Positions 43,677 to 52,936 are shown, counted from the stretch's first letter. The stretch: 64,000 nt of DNA from DATEDA01 sp963789885 (GCA_963789885.1 CAWBNB010000050.1:372001-436000); one strand, 5' to 3'. Numbers and translations: made by a program. The notes: generated from the letters alone by a model not told the origin.

Positions 43677-43751
43677 TGGTCCCGCCGCCCGGAATCGAAC
43701 CGGGATCTAGCGCTTAGGAGGCGCTCGTTCTATCCATTGAACTACGGCGAG
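43677..43751 (-). tRNA. tRNA-Arg (anticodon CCT)
   Basis: 75 nt including an encoded CCA (43677-43679). The acceptor stem CTCGCCG/CGGCGGG pairs throughout (one T-G), the D stem is GTTC/GAAC, the anticodon stem is AGCGC/GCGCT with loop CTCCTAA, and the T arm is CCCGG-TTCGATT-CCGGG. The anticodon at 43716-43718 reads AGG codons. The tRNA is upstream of, and divergent from, the MCE-transport operon. Confidence 0.97.
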
Positions 43752-43866
43752 GGGTCGCGTGGATTTTACGCGATGGCCGGCGCCGGATTAATTTGCTAGC
43801 CTCGTATCCGGCAGGGAAAGGGGAGGGAGCCGGCGGCGCGCGGTGCGCCGCCGCCGGCGACGGTCG

Positions 43867-45012
43867 ATGTCTGCACCCGCGCCAGCGCGGATCCGCGAGC
43901 CCGAGATCGACGCCGTGAGCGGCGCGGACGGTACGCGCACCGTCCGGCTCGGCGGCGCCTGGGACATCCGCGCGCTCGAGACCCGCGCGCGCGAGCTCGG
44001 ACGCGACCTCGCGCGATTCGCCGTGCGCGACCGCTGGGACCTGACCAACGTGCAGCGCCTCGATCACGTCGGCGCGTTGCTCCTCTGGCGCGCGTGGGCG
44101 CGCAAGCGGCCCGAGCGGCTGCAGCTCGCGCCGGCCCACGAGCTCTTTTTCGAGCGCCTCGATCATGCCGACGGCGTTGCGCGCGGCGTGCTGCGCCGCT
44201 CGCTCGTCGATCCGCTGATCGCGCTCGGCCGTGGGGCGATCAACGTCGGGAGCCATCTCGTCGGCATCGTCCGCCTCGCCGGCCAGGTCGTGCTCGATGC
44301 CGCCTGGGTGGTCGCCAACCCCTCGCGCGGGCCGTGGCGCGAAATGTCGGCGACGTTGTACAAGGCGGGCGCACAGGCGCTCGCCATCACCGCGCTCGTC
44401 GGCTTCCTGATCGGGATCGTGCTCAGCTACCTCTCGTCGGAGCAGCTGCGCACCTTCGGTGCCGGCATCTACGTGATCAACATCGTCGGCATCGGCATCA
44501 TCCGCGAGCTCGGACCGGTGCTCGCCGCGATCCTCGTCGCCGGGCGCTCGGGCTCCGCGATCACGGCGCAGCTCGGCGTGATGCGGGTGACCGAGGAGCT
44601 CGACGCGCTCAACGTGATGGGGATTCCCGCCGGCGTCCGGCTGATCCTGCCGAAGGTCCTCGGCCTGGCGATCGCGGTGCCGCTGCTGGTCGTCTGGACC
44701 AGCGCGGTTGCGCTCGTCGGCGCGATGCTCGCGGCGCGCCTCGAGCTCGACATCAGCTTCAACCTGTTCATTCAGACGCTGCCGGTGGCGGTGCCCACCG
44801 CGAACTTCTGGCTCGGGCTAGCAAAGGGCGCGGTGTTCGGCGCGCTCATCGCGCTTACCGCCTGCCACTACGGGCTGCGCATCCGGCCGAACACCGAAAG
44901 CCTCGGCGCCGGCACCACCCAGTCGGTGGTCACGGCGATCACCATCGTTCTGATCGTCGACTCGATGTTCGCTGTCGCGTTCTCCCACATCGGGCTCGAG
45001 CTCCGTGGCTGA
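43867..45012 (+). CDS. MlaE-type lipid ABC permease with fused N-terminal STAS domain
   Basis: 381 residues from the ATG at 43867. Residues about 10-110 look like a STAS/MlaB domain (TVRLGGAWDIRALE; VQRLDHVGALLLWRAW). Residues about 130-381 are an MlaE permease with GFLIGIVLSYLSSEQLRTFG and IIRELGPVLAAILVAGRSGS. The complex moves phospholipids between the inner membrane and periplasm. Mla systems usually have MlaB as a separate protein. The ATPase gene overlaps the 3' end by eight bases, and the MCE protein and lipoprotein genes follow. Confidence 0.92.
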   Translation: MSAPAPARIREPEIDAVSGADGTRTVRLGGAWDIRALETRARELGRDLARFAVRDRWDLTNVQRLDHVGALLLWRAWARKRPERLQLAPAHELFFERLDHADGVARGVLRRSLVDPLIALGRGAINVGSHLVGIVRLAGQVVLDAAWVVANPSRGPWREMSATLYKAGAQALAITALVGFLIGIVLSYLSSEQLRTFGAGIYVINIVGIGIIRELGPVLAAILVAGRSGSAITAQLGVMRVTEELDALNVMGIPAGVRLILPKVLGLAIAVPLLVVWTSAVALVGAMLAARLELDISFNLFIQTLPVAVPTANFWLGLAKGAVFGALIALTACHYGLRIRPNTESLGAGTTQSVVTAITIVLIVDSMFAVAFSHIGLELRG

Positions 45013-45817
45013 ACGGATTCCGCGGACCCCCGAGCGACCGGTCATCGGCGTGCGCGGCCTGTGGACCGAGTTCGACGGCAACGTGGTCCATCGCGGCATC
45101 GATCTCGAGGTCCACCCGGGGGAGATCCTCGCGCTCGTCGGCGGCTCCGGGAGCGGCAAGACGACGCTGCTGCGCCAGATGGTCGGCCTCGAGCGGCCGA
45201 GTCGGGGCAGGGTGGAGGTGTTCGGGTTCGACCTCGCGACCGCCGCGGCGGCGATCCGGGCGAAGATCCGCAAGCGCTGGGGCGTCCTGTTCCAGGAAGG
45301 CGCGCTCTACAGCGCGTTGCCGGTCTTCGACAACCTCGCGCTCCCGCTGCGCGAGCTGCGCGCGTTCGACGAGGACTTCATCCGGGAGCTCGCGCTGCTC
45401 AAGCTCGACATGGTCGACATCGACCGGCGCCACGCCGCGCGGATGCCCTCGGAGCTCTCCGGCGGAATGGTGAAGCGCGTCGCGCTCGCGCGCGCGCTCG
45501 TGCTCGAGCCCGAGCTCCTGTTCCTCGACGAGCCGACCGCGGGGCTCGACCCGGATCGCAGCGAGAGCTTCGTGCGGCTAATTGGATCGCTGCGCGAGCG
45601 GCTCGAGCTGACGGTGGTCATGGTGACGCACGACCTCGACACGCTGGTCTCGCTTGCCGATCGCGTCGCGGTCCTGTACATGGGCGAGCTGGTCGCGCTC
45701 GGGACGGTGCCGGAGGTGGTGCGCGTCGATCATCCGTTCATTCGCAACTTCTTCCTCGGTGATCGGGGCCGGCGCGCGCTGAGCGTGCTCGGGCCGGCCG
45801 TGCTCGCCGACAGCTGA
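45005..45817 (+). CDS. MlaF-type lipid ABC ATPase
   Basis: 270 residues from a GTG inside the permease 3' end. Walker A GGSGSGKTTLL, signature LSGGMVKRVALARAL and Walker B LLFLDEPTAGLDPDRS are intact; the LSGGM form is typical of MlaF. It powers the STAS-MlaE permease. The MCE protein starts 19 bp downstream after a GGGAGG site. Confidence 0.95.
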   Translation: MAERIPRTPERPVIGVRGLWTEFDGNVVHRGIDLEVHPGEILALVGGSGSGKTTLLRQMVGLERPSRGRVEVFGFDLATAAAAIRAKIRKRWGVLFQEGALYSALPVFDNLALPLRELRAFDEDFIRELALLKLDMVDIDRRHAARMPSELSGGMVKRVALARALVLEPELLFLDEPTAGLDPDRSESFVRLIGSLRERLELTVVMVTHDLDTLVSLADRVAVLYMGELVALGTVPEVVRVDHPFIRNFFLGDRGRRALSVLGPAVLADS

Positions 45818-45836
45818 GGGCCATCGGGAGGACGAA

Positions 45837-46772
45837 ATGGAAAACAGGGCGTATGCGTTGGCGGCCGGCTTGTTCGTGCTCCTGCTCGGTGTGGCGCTCG
45901 TCGCCGGGGTGCTGTGGCTCAACCGCGATGAGCGGGTGGGCGGCGTGCCGTACGTCGTGGCGACCACGCGCGCGGTCTCGGGCCTCAAGGTCGAGGCGCC
46001 GGTGCGCTTTCGCGGCGTGGACGTCGGCAAGGTCGAGTCGATCCGGTTCGATCCGGCCGAGCCGGGTCGCGTGGTGATCGGCATCACCGTCGCCGAGGGT
46101 GCGCCGATCACCCGCGGCACCTACGCGCAGCTCGGCTTCCAGGGCGTCACCGGGCTGTCGTTCATCGCGCTCGACGACGACGGCAGCAAGCGCGAGGCCC
46201 TCGCGACCAACCCCGAGATGCCGGGGAGCATCCCGCTGCGGCCCTCGCTCTTCGACTCCGGCGAAGGCCTGGTGAACGCGTTCGGCGAAGTCGCCGAGCG
46301 GATCAACCGGCTGCTCGCCGACGACAACCAGAAGGTGCTGATGGGCACGCTCGCCCGTCTCGACACCGCGTCGGCGAACGCGGCGAAGCTCGCTGCCAGC
46401 CTCGAGCCCAGCGCCAAGGCGATCGCGCCGCTCCTTGCCGACACGCGCGCCGCCGTGAACGATGCGCGCGAGACGGTCAGGAACGCGAGCCAGATGGTCA
46501 CCGCGATGACCGCCCTCGCGGCGAAGCTCGAGGAGCGCTCGGCCGCGCTCGGGCAGGTCGGCGAGAACGCGGCCGACGTCGGCGCGACCGCGCGCGCGCT
46601 CAACGACGAAACGCTGCCGCGCCTCAACGCGCTTGCCGAGGAGCTACGCCGGGAGGCGCGGGTGCTCGACCGCGTGCTCACCGGGCTGGCCGATCAGCCG
46701 CAGAGCGTCGTCTTCGGTCCGCCGCCGCGGCGGCCGGGGCCGGGCGAGGCCGGATTCGCGGCCGGGCGCTGA
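45837..46772 (+). CDS. MCE (MlaD-like) periplasmic lipid-binding protein
   Basis: 311 residues. One N-terminal membrane anchor (ALAAGLFVLLLGVALVAGVL) is followed by an MCE domain containing TTRAVSGLKVEAPVRFRGVD and VTGLSFIALDDD. The C-terminal half is a long amphipathic, Ala-rich helical tail (about residues 145-290), longer than in MlaD and more like PqiB/YebT- or mycobacterial-type tails. It ends in an Arg/Pro-rich stretch. It should form a hexameric ring or tube carrying lipids across the periplasm. Confidence 0.92.
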   Translation: MENRAYALAAGLFVLLLGVALVAGVLWLNRDERVGGVPYVVATTRAVSGLKVEAPVRFRGVDVGKVESIRFDPAEPGRVVIGITVAEGAPITRGTYAQLGFQGVTGLSFIALDDDGSKREALATNPEMPGSIPLRPSLFDSGEGLVNAFGEVAERINRLLADDNQKVLMGTLARLDTASANAAKLAASLEPSAKAIAPLLADTRAAVNDARETVRNASQMVTAMTALAAKLEERSAALGQVGENAADVGATARALNDETLPRLNALAEELRREARVLDRVLTGLADQPQSVVFGPPPRRPGPGEAGFAAGR

Positions 46773-47362
46773 TGATGCGCGGCCGCCTGCTTCTCGCTGC
46801 GCTCGCCCTGTCCGCCTGCGCCGGCAACTCGACGACGCCGCCGGCCGAGTACGACTTCGGCATCGGCGGCGCGACGCTCGAGGAGCCGCCGCGCCTGAAG
46901 CGCGAGATCGCGGTCGCCGACACGACCGCGCCCGCGTGGCTCGACTCGCCCGCGCTGGTCTATCGGCTCGCGTTTCGCGATGCCGCGCAGCCGCGCGCCT
47001 ACGTCGAAAGCCGCTGGGTGGCGCCGCCGGCCGCGCTCTTCACCGTGCAGCTCCGGCAGCGGCTCGTCGCGACGACGCGGAGCGGCGTGCTCGCGCCGAG
47101 CGACGGCGTCCGCACCGCGGCCACGCTGCGCGTCGAGCTGCTGGAGTTCAGCCAGGTGTTCGACGCCCCCGATCGAAGCCGTGCGGTCGTCCGGGTGCGC
47201 GCGGTGCTCGTCTCGGGCGGCCGTCTCCTCGGGCAGACGAGCTTCGCCGTCGACCGCCCGGCGCCGAGCCCCGACGCCGCGGGCGGCGCAGGCGCGCTGG
47301 CGCTCGCGGCCGACGCGGCGATCGATCGCCTGATCGGCTGGACGGCGGACACGCTGCAGTAA
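46772..47362 (+). CDS. ABC-type transport auxiliary lipoprotein (PqiC/YmbA-like)
   Basis: 196 residues whose ATG shares one base with the upstream stop. The lipobox LSAC puts the acylated Cys at residue 16. The fold region with YDFGIGGA and DSPALVYRLAFRDAAQP is typical of ABC_trans_aux lipoproteins, which sit at the outer membrane and pair with MCE proteins. It completes a four-gene lipid transport operon that lacks MlaC and MlaA. Confidence 0.88.
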   Translation: MMRGRLLLAALALSACAGNSTTPPAEYDFGIGGATLEEPPRLKREIAVADTTAPAWLDSPALVYRLAFRDAAQPRAYVESRWVAPPAALFTVQLRQRLVATTRSGVLAPSDGVRTAATLRVELLEFSQVFDAPDRSRAVVRVRAVLVSGGRLLGQTSFAVDRPAPSPDAAGGAGALALAADAAIDRLIGWTADTLQ

Positions 47363-47430
47363 TGCGTGCAATGCCGCTCGCCGCACGCGTGCTAGGCTCC
47401 TTGCCCGGATAACGGGAGTCCAAAGCCGCG

Positions 47431-48411
47431 ATGAAAGCGCTCCTCTGCAAGGCCTATGGCGGGCCCGAGACGCTCGTCATCGAAGAACTGCCGTCGCCGC
47501 GGCCCGCGGCCGGCGAGGTCGTGATCGACGTCAAGGCGGCGGGCGTCAACTTCCCCGACGTCCTGATCATCCAGAACAAGTACCAGGTGAAGCCGCCGTT
47601 GCCGTTCGCCCCCGGTGCCGAGCTCGCGGGCGTGATCAAGGAAGTCGGCGCGGGCGTCACCGGGTTCACGCCCGGCGACCGCGTGATCGCGATGACGACC
47701 TGGGGTGCGTTCGCCGAGGAGTGCGTCGCGCGCGCCGAGCAGCTCATCCGCATGCCGACCGGGCTGGACTTTGCCACCGCGGCGGCGTTCACGCTCACGT
47801 ATGGCACGTCTTGGCACGCGCTGAAAGATCGCGGCCAGCTGCGCTCCGGCGAGACGCTGCTCGTGCTCGGTGCCGCGGGCGGGGTCGGGATCGCGGCGAT
47901 CGAGATCGGCAAGGCGCTCGGCGCGCGCGTGATCGCCGCCGCTTCGAGCGCGGAGAAGCTCGCGGTGTGCCGCGCGCACGGTGCGGACGAGACGATCGAC
48001 TACGCGACCGAGGACCTGCGCGCGCGCCTCAAGGCGGTCACCGGCGACAAGGGCGTCGACGTCGTCTACGACCCGGTCGGCGGGCCGTACGCCGAGCCGG
48101 CGATCCGGTCCACCGGCTGGCGCGGTCGGTATCTCATCATCGGCTTCGCGCAAGGCGAGATCCCGCGGATTCCGCTGAACCTCATGCTGCTCAAGGGCAG
48201 CTCGCTCGTCGGGGTCTACTGGGGCGACTGGACGCGGCGCGAGCCCGAGGCCGCCGCCGCCGCGATGGCGGAGCTCCTCGGCTGGCTCGCGGCCGGCAAG
48301 CTCAAGCCGCATCTCTCCGGACGCTACCCGCTCGCGCGGGCCGGGGAGGCGCTCGCCGCGCTCGCGAGCCGCAAGGTCGCTGGCAAGCTGGTCGTCGAGC
48401 CGGAAGCGTGA
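47431..48411 (+). CDS. NADPH:quinone oxidoreductase-type MDR protein
   Basis: 326 residues. The start MKALLCKAYGGPETLVIEEL and the cofactor motif LGAAGGVGIAAIEIGKALGA are those of zinc-free quinone oxidoreductases or acrylyl-CoA-type reductases in the medium-chain dehydrogenase superfamily. No catalytic zinc Cys/His set is seen. The stop overlaps the next gene start by four bases (GTGA). Confidence 0.93.
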   Translation: MKALLCKAYGGPETLVIEELPSPRPAAGEVVIDVKAAGVNFPDVLIIQNKYQVKPPLPFAPGAELAGVIKEVGAGVTGFTPGDRVIAMTTWGAFAEECVARAEQLIRMPTGLDFATAAAFTLTYGTSWHALKDRGQLRSGETLLVLGAAGGVGIAAIEIGKALGARVIAAASSAEKLAVCRAHGADETIDYATEDLRARLKAVTGDKGVDVVYDPVGGPYAEPAIRSTGWRGRYLIIGFAQGEIPRIPLNLMLLKGSSLVGVYWGDWTRREPEAAAAAMAELLGWLAAGKLKPHLSGRYPLARAGEALAALASRKVAGKLVVEPEA

Positions 48412-48987
48412 CGGCCGGCTGGTCGGACGTCCTCGAGTTCTGGTTCGGTGCGCCCGGCTCGCCCGAGCTCAGCCGCAATCGCAGACAGTGGTTCGAGAAG
48501 TCGGACACCTTCGACGGACTGATCCGCGAGCGGTTCCTCGCGACCCACGAAGCGGCCGCCGCCGGCCGGCTCGACGGCTGGGCGGACCGCCCGCTCGCCG
48601 CGCTGGCGCTCGTCGTGACGCTCGACCAGTTTCCGCGGAACATGTTCCGCGGCACGCCGCGGGCGTTCGCGACCGATGCGCAGGCGCTCGCGGTCGCGCG
48701 CGGCATCGTGTCGCGCGGCTTCGACGCGGCCTACGTGCCGGTCCAGCGCTGGTTCGCTTACCTGCCGTTCGAGCACGCCGAGGACCTTGCCGCGCAAGCC
48801 GAGTCGCTCGCGCTCTTCGAGCGGACTGCGCGGTGATCCCGCAAGCGCCGGCACGCTCGGGTACGCGATGCGCCACTACGCGGTGATCGAGCGCTTCGGA
48901 CGGTTCCCGCACCGGAACGCCATCGTCGGACGCGCCTCGACGCCCGAGGAGCTCGCGTTCCTCGCGACGCCGGGCTCGTCCTTTTAA
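48408..48987 (+). pseudogene. DUF924 family protein, split by a single-base frameshift
   Basis: The GTG at 48408 begins a DUF924 protein: SDVLEFWFGAPGSPELSRNR, then LDQFPRNMFRGTPRAFATDA and WFAYLPFEHAEDLAAQ. The frame stops at 48836. The missing C-terminus continues in the next frame from about 48826 to 48987 with MRHYAVIERFGRFPHRNAI and STPEELAFLATPGSSF, exactly as in the family. Removing one base, most simply A48825, restores 192 residues, the normal length. So this is one gene with a one-base insertion, either real or an assembly error. DUF924 has no known function. Confidence 0.85.
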
Positions 48988-50213
48988 CGTTCGCCCGGCT
49001 CCTCGAGCCGCGTCGGCACCGTGACCTCCGAGTGGAGCGTCCGGTGCACCGGGCACCGGTTCGCGATCTCGAGGAGCTTCGCCCGCTGCGCCGCGTCGAG
49101 CGCGCCCTCGAGGCGGATCACCCGCTCGATCCGGTCGATCTTGCCCTCGCGTGTCTCGCAATCGGCGCAATCCGCGGCGTGGATCTTGTCGTGCCTCAGC
49201 TCGACCTCCACGCGCTCGAGCGGCAGACCCTTCAGTTCCGCGTAGAGCCGCACGGTCATCGACGTGCAGCCCCCGAGCGCCGCGAGCAGGAGGTCGTAGG
49301 GCGACGGTCCGGAATCGAGCCCGCCGGCCGAGACGGGCTCGTCGAGGCGCAGCACGTGGCGCCCGGCCGCGACGAGCTGCGTGAACTTGCCTTCCCGCGT
49401 CTCGCGCACGATGACCTTCTCCGCGACCGGCGCCGGCGCCGCGGGTCCGGTGCTGCGGAGATAGCGTTCCGCCCACGCCGCGATCACGTGGCCGGCATAG
49501 GCTGCGTCCTCGCGGCGCGTGAGCAGATGATCCGCGGGCTCGAGCGAGACGAAGCTCTTCGGGTGCCGTGCCGCCTGGAAGATGCGGCTCGCATTGTCGA
49601 TCGCGACCGTTTCGTCGCGCGGCGAGTGCATGACGAGGAGTGCCTTGCCGAGGTTGCGGAGCGTCTCGGCCGGCCGCTCGCCCGCGAGATCGTCGAGCAG
49701 CTGCCGGCGGATGCGGAACGTCCGCCCGCCGAGCACGACCTCGGCCTCGCCGGTCCGCTCGATCTCGTCGCGCTTCGGGATGAGCGCGAGCACGTGGGCG
49801 GGATCGGACGGCGCGGCGATGGTGGCGACGCCGACCGCCTCCGGGATCTCGTGCGCCGCGGCCAGCACGGCGGCGCCGCCGAGGCTGTGTCCGATCAGGA
49901 TCTCCGGCGCGCGATAACTGCGGCGCAAGAACTCGACGGCCGCGACCAGGTCGGCCCGGTTGGACGAGAAATTCGTGTTGGCGAAGTCCCCTCCGCTGCC
50001 GCCGAGCCCGGTGAAATCGAAGCGCAGGCACGCGATGCCGCGCTCCGCGAGCGCCGCAGCGACGTAGGACGCCGCGCGCGTGTCCTTCGAGCAGGTGAAG
50101 CAGTGCGCGAAGAGGGCGTATGCGATCGGCGGCGCGATCGGGGAATCCAGGCGCGCGCTCAGGGGTTCCCCGGATGAGCCCGGGAACTCGACCTTCTCGG
50201 TGTTCGGTGCCAT
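48984..50213 (-). CDS. Alpha/beta-hydrolase fused to OsmC
   Basis: 409 residues from the ATG at 50211-50213 after a perfect AAGGAGG. Residues 1 to about 260 are an alpha/beta hydrolase with oxyanion region HCFTCSKD, nucleophile Ser110 in GHSLGGA, and a late His in PADHLL. Residues about 270-409 are an OsmC domain with the paired peroxidatic cysteines in GGCTSMTVRL and NRCPVHRTL. OsmC proteins reduce organic hydroperoxides. The same fusion is known as a bifunctional family, and the hydrolase half may release a substrate for the OsmC half. The 3' end overlaps the convergent DUF924 gene. Confidence 0.93.
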   Translation of the reverse strand: MAPNTEKVEFPGSSGEPLSARLDSPIAPPIAYALFAHCFTCSKDTRAASYVAAALAERGIACLRFDFTGLGGSGGDFANTNFSSNRADLVAAVEFLRRSYRAPEILIGHSLGGAAVLAAAHEIPEAVGVATIAAPSDPAHVLALIPKRDEIERTGEAEVVLGGRTFRIRRQLLDDLAGERPAETLRNLGKALLVMHSPRDETVAIDNASRIFQAARHPKSFVSLEPADHLLTRREDAAYAGHVIAAWAERYLRSTGPAAPAPVAEKVIVRETREGKFTQLVAAGRHVLRLDEPVSAGGLDSGPSPYDLLLAALGGCTSMTVRLYAELKGLPLERVEVELRHDKIHAADCADCETREGKIDRIERVIRLEGALDAAQRAKLLEIANRCPVHRTLHSEVTVPTRLEEPGER

Positions 50214-50254
50214 GGCGCCTCCTTGCGCGAGGTCGGAACCTGTAATCTTCGCGC

Positions 50255-50803
50255 ATGCAGGGCCCGCACGAGTTCCCGACGCCGTCGCCGTGGGTCGTGC
50301 GCTGGGCGGCGCTGATCCGGCCCGGCGGCACGGCGCTCGACGTCGCCTGCGGCCACGGGCGGCACGCCCGCCATCTTGCGGCACTTGGGTGTCGCGTCAC
50401 CGCGGTCGATCGGGACGCCGCCGCGCTCGGGGCGCTCGCGGGACTCGACCGAGTCCGGGCCGTCCACGCGGACCTGGAGGGCGCGCCGTGGCCGTTCGAG
50501 GCCGGGACCTTCGACGGCGTCGTAGTGACCAACTATCTTCACCGCCCGCTGTTCGACGCGCTCGCGGGGAGCCTCGCCGCCGGCGGAGTGTTGATCTACG
50601 AGACCTTCATGCAGGGGAACGAACGGTACGGAAAGCCGTCGAATCCGGATTTCCTGCTGCGCCCGTACGAGCTCGCCGATGCGTGGCGCGGGCGCCTGGA
50701 GGTGGCGGCGTTCGAGCAGGGCCGGGTGGAGCGGCCCAAGCCGGCCGTCGTCCAGCGGATTTGTGCGCTGCGTGGCCCGCTTGCCGACCTGACGATTGTG
50801 TAA
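50255..50803 (+). CDS. Class I SAM-dependent methyltransferase
   Basis: 182 residues. The SAM-binding motif I is ALDVACGHGRHARHLAALG and the acidic motif is VTAVDRD; the post-motif region FDGVVVTNYLHRPLF and GGVLIYETF are typical of Tehb/UbiE-like small methyltransferases. The acceptor is unknown. It is 63 bp upstream of dapA and divergent from the hydrolase-OsmC gene. Confidence 0.9.
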   Translation: MQGPHEFPTPSPWVVRWAALIRPGGTALDVACGHGRHARHLAALGCRVTAVDRDAAALGALAGLDRVRAVHADLEGAPWPFEAGTFDGVVVTNYLHRPLFDALAGSLAAGGVLIYETFMQGNERYGKPSNPDFLLRPYELADAWRGRLEVAAFEQGRVERPKPAVVQRICALRGPLADLTIV

Positions 50804-50866
50804 GCAAGGGTGCGAAAAGCGCCGAAATCCGGATAAAATCCGCCATTCCATCAAGGGCGTGAGACC

Positions 50867-51781
50867 ATGATCACCGGCAGCCTGGTCGCCATAGTCACCC
50901 CGATGCTCGAGGATGGGCGCCTCGACATCGCCCGCTTCAAATCCCTGATCGACTGGCACGTCGCCGAAGGCACCGACGGCATCGTCGTCGTCGGGACCTC
51001 GGGCGAGTCGCCGACCGTCGACTTTGACGAGCACAAGGAACTGATCCACGTCGCCGTCGCGCACGCCGCCGGCCGGGTGCCGGTGATCGCCGGCACCGGC
51101 GCGAACTCGACCGCGGAGGCGATCGAGTTGACCGAGTCGGCGAAGCGCGCGGGCGCCGCGGCCTGCCTGTCGGTCGTCCCCTATTACAACCGGCCGACGC
51201 AGGAGGGGCTGTACCGCCATTTCCGCACGATCGCGGAGAGCGTGGACATCCCGAACATCCTCTACAACGTGCCGGGTCGGACCGTCGCCGACATGTCGAA
51301 CGAGACCGTGCTGCGGCTCGCCCAGGTCCGGAACATCGTCGGTCTGAAGGACGCGACCGCGAACATCGAGCGGGGCTCCGATCTCCTCAAGCGGGTCCCG
51401 AAGGGCTTCGCGCTCTACAGCGGCGACGACGCCACCTGCCTCGCGCTGATGCTGCTCGGCGGGCAGGGGGTGATCTCGGTCACCGCGAACGTCGCGCCGC
51501 GCCTCATGCACGACATGTGCGCGGCGGCGCTCGGCGGCGACCTCGTCCGCGCCCGCGCGCTCAACTTCCGGCTGCTCGGGCTGCACCGCAGACTGTTCGT
51601 CGAGGCGAACCCGATTCCGGTGAAGTGGGCGGTCGCGGAGCTCGGCCTGATCGCCGGCGGGATCCGGCTGCCGCTCACGCCGCTTTCGGCCGAGCATCAC
51701 GAGACCGTCAGGGAGGCGATGCGCGAGGCCGGGGTGCTGCCAGCGAACGGCCTCCGCCTGGTGGAGGGGGGCGCGGCATGA
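50867..51781 (+). CDS. dapA: 4-hydroxy-tetrahydrodipicolinate synthase
   Basis: 304 residues. The aldolase residues align with standard numbering: Tyr133 and Arg138 in ILYNVPGRT, Lys161 in VGLKDATANI, and Thr44/Thr45-region GTSGESPT. The enzyme condenses pyruvate with aspartate semialdehyde in lysine and peptidoglycan-precursor synthesis. The stop overlaps bamC by four bases, the usual arrangement in betaproteobacteria. A TAAAAT box at 50834-50839 may be the -10 of its promoter, but no good -35 was found. Confidence 0.97.
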   Translation: MITGSLVAIVTPMLEDGRLDIARFKSLIDWHVAEGTDGIVVVGTSGESPTVDFDEHKELIHVAVAHAAGRVPVIAGTGANSTAEAIELTESAKRAGAAACLSVVPYYNRPTQEGLYRHFRTIAESVDIPNILYNVPGRTVADMSNETVLRLAQVRNIVGLKDATANIERGSDLLKRVPKGFALYSGDDATCLALMLLGGQGVISVTANVAPRLMHDMCAAALGGDLVRARALNFRLLGLHRRLFVEANPIPVKWAVAELGLIAGGIRLPLTPLSAEHHETVREAMREAGVLPANGLRLVEGGAA

Positions 51782-52923
51782 AGGAACGGACGCGCACCCT
51801 CGTGGTCGTGCTCGCGGTGCCGGCACTCGTCGCCGGCTGCTCCTTCGGCGAGCTGTTCGAGAGCAAGAAGGTGGACTACAAAAGCGCCGGCAAGCTCCCG
51901 ACGCTCGAGGTGCCGCCCGATCTCACGCGGCCGGGCCGCGACGACCGCTACGCGATGCCGGATTCGAACCCGAGCGGAACCGCGACGTTCTCCCAGTACA
52001 ACGCCGAGCGCCAGGGCGTGCAGAGTTCTGCGACGAGCGCGGTCCTGCCGACCTCGGACAAGATCCGCGTGGTGCGCGACGGCACCCAACGCTACCTCGT
52101 CGTCGGCGAGGCGCCGGACAAGCTGTGGCCGGTCGTGCGCGATTTCTGGCAGGAGAACGGCTTCCTGCTGGTCGTCGACATGCCCGACGCGGGCGTGATG
52201 GAAACCGACTGGGCGGAGAACCGCGCGAAGCTGCCCCAGGACGGGATTCGCAACGCGCTCGGGAAGCTGCTCGACCAGGTCTACTCGACCGGGGAGCGCG
52301 ACAAGTTCCGCACCCGTCTCGAGCGCAGCCAGGACGGGAAGAGCACCGAGATCTTCATCAGCCACCGCGGCATGGTCGAGCAGCTGACGGGTCGCAACGG
52401 CGTGTACGACAGCTCCCTGTGGCAGCCGCGTCCGCCGGATCCCGAGCTTGAAGCGGAGTTTCTCAGCAAGCTGATGGTGAAGCTCGGGACCCAGGAGCAG
52501 AGCGCGCGCGCCCAGCTCGGCGCGCGCGGGGGCGCGCGCGAGGAGCGCGCGAAGCTGGTGACGACGACGGGCGGTGCGTCGGCGCTCGACGTCAACGAAC
52601 CGTTCGATCGCGCCTGGCGCCGGGTCGGCCTCGCGCTCGACCGCGTCGGCTTCACGGTCGAGGACCGCGATCGTACGAAGGGCATCTACTTCGTGCGCTA
52701 CGTCGATCCGGCCAATGACGGCGGCACGAAGTCGGGCGGCGGATTCTTCGCGAAGCTCGCGTTCTGGCGCTCGAGCGAGCCGGCGAAGGCCGAGCAGTAC
52801 CGCGTGGTGGTCCAGCAGGGCGCAAGCGCGAGCCAGGTGCAGGTGCTCAACAAGGACGGCGCGACCGACTCGGGCAGCACGTCCAAGCGCATTCTCTCGC
52901 TGCTCTACGATCAGTTGAAGTAG
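51778..52923 (+). CDS. bamC: Outer membrane assembly lipoprotein BamC
   Basis: 381 residues from the ATG overlapping the dapA stop. The lipobox is LVAGC (Cys21). The unstructured N-terminal segment with KSAGKLPTLEVPPDLTRP is the BamD-contact region, and two helix-grip domains follow (APDKLWPVVRDFWQENGF; NEPFDRAWRRVGLALDRVGF). BamC is a lipoprotein accessory of the BAM complex that folds outer-membrane proteins. Confidence 0.95.
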   Translation: MKERTRTLVVVLAVPALVAGCSFGELFESKKVDYKSAGKLPTLEVPPDLTRPGRDDRYAMPDSNPSGTATFSQYNAERQGVQSSATSAVLPTSDKIRVVRDGTQRYLVVGEAPDKLWPVVRDFWQENGFLLVVDMPDAGVMETDWAENRAKLPQDGIRNALGKLLDQVYSTGERDKFRTRLERSQDGKSTEIFISHRGMVEQLTGRNGVYDSSLWQPRPPDPELEAEFLSKLMVKLGTQEQSARAQLGARGGAREERAKLVTTTGGASALDVNEPFDRAWRRVGLALDRVGFTVEDRDRTKGIYFVRYVDPANDGGTKSGGGFFAKLAFWRSSEPAKAEQYRVVVQQGASASQVQVLNKDGATDSGSTSKRILSLLYDQLK

Positions 52924-52936
52924 CCGCGGCCCGGGC

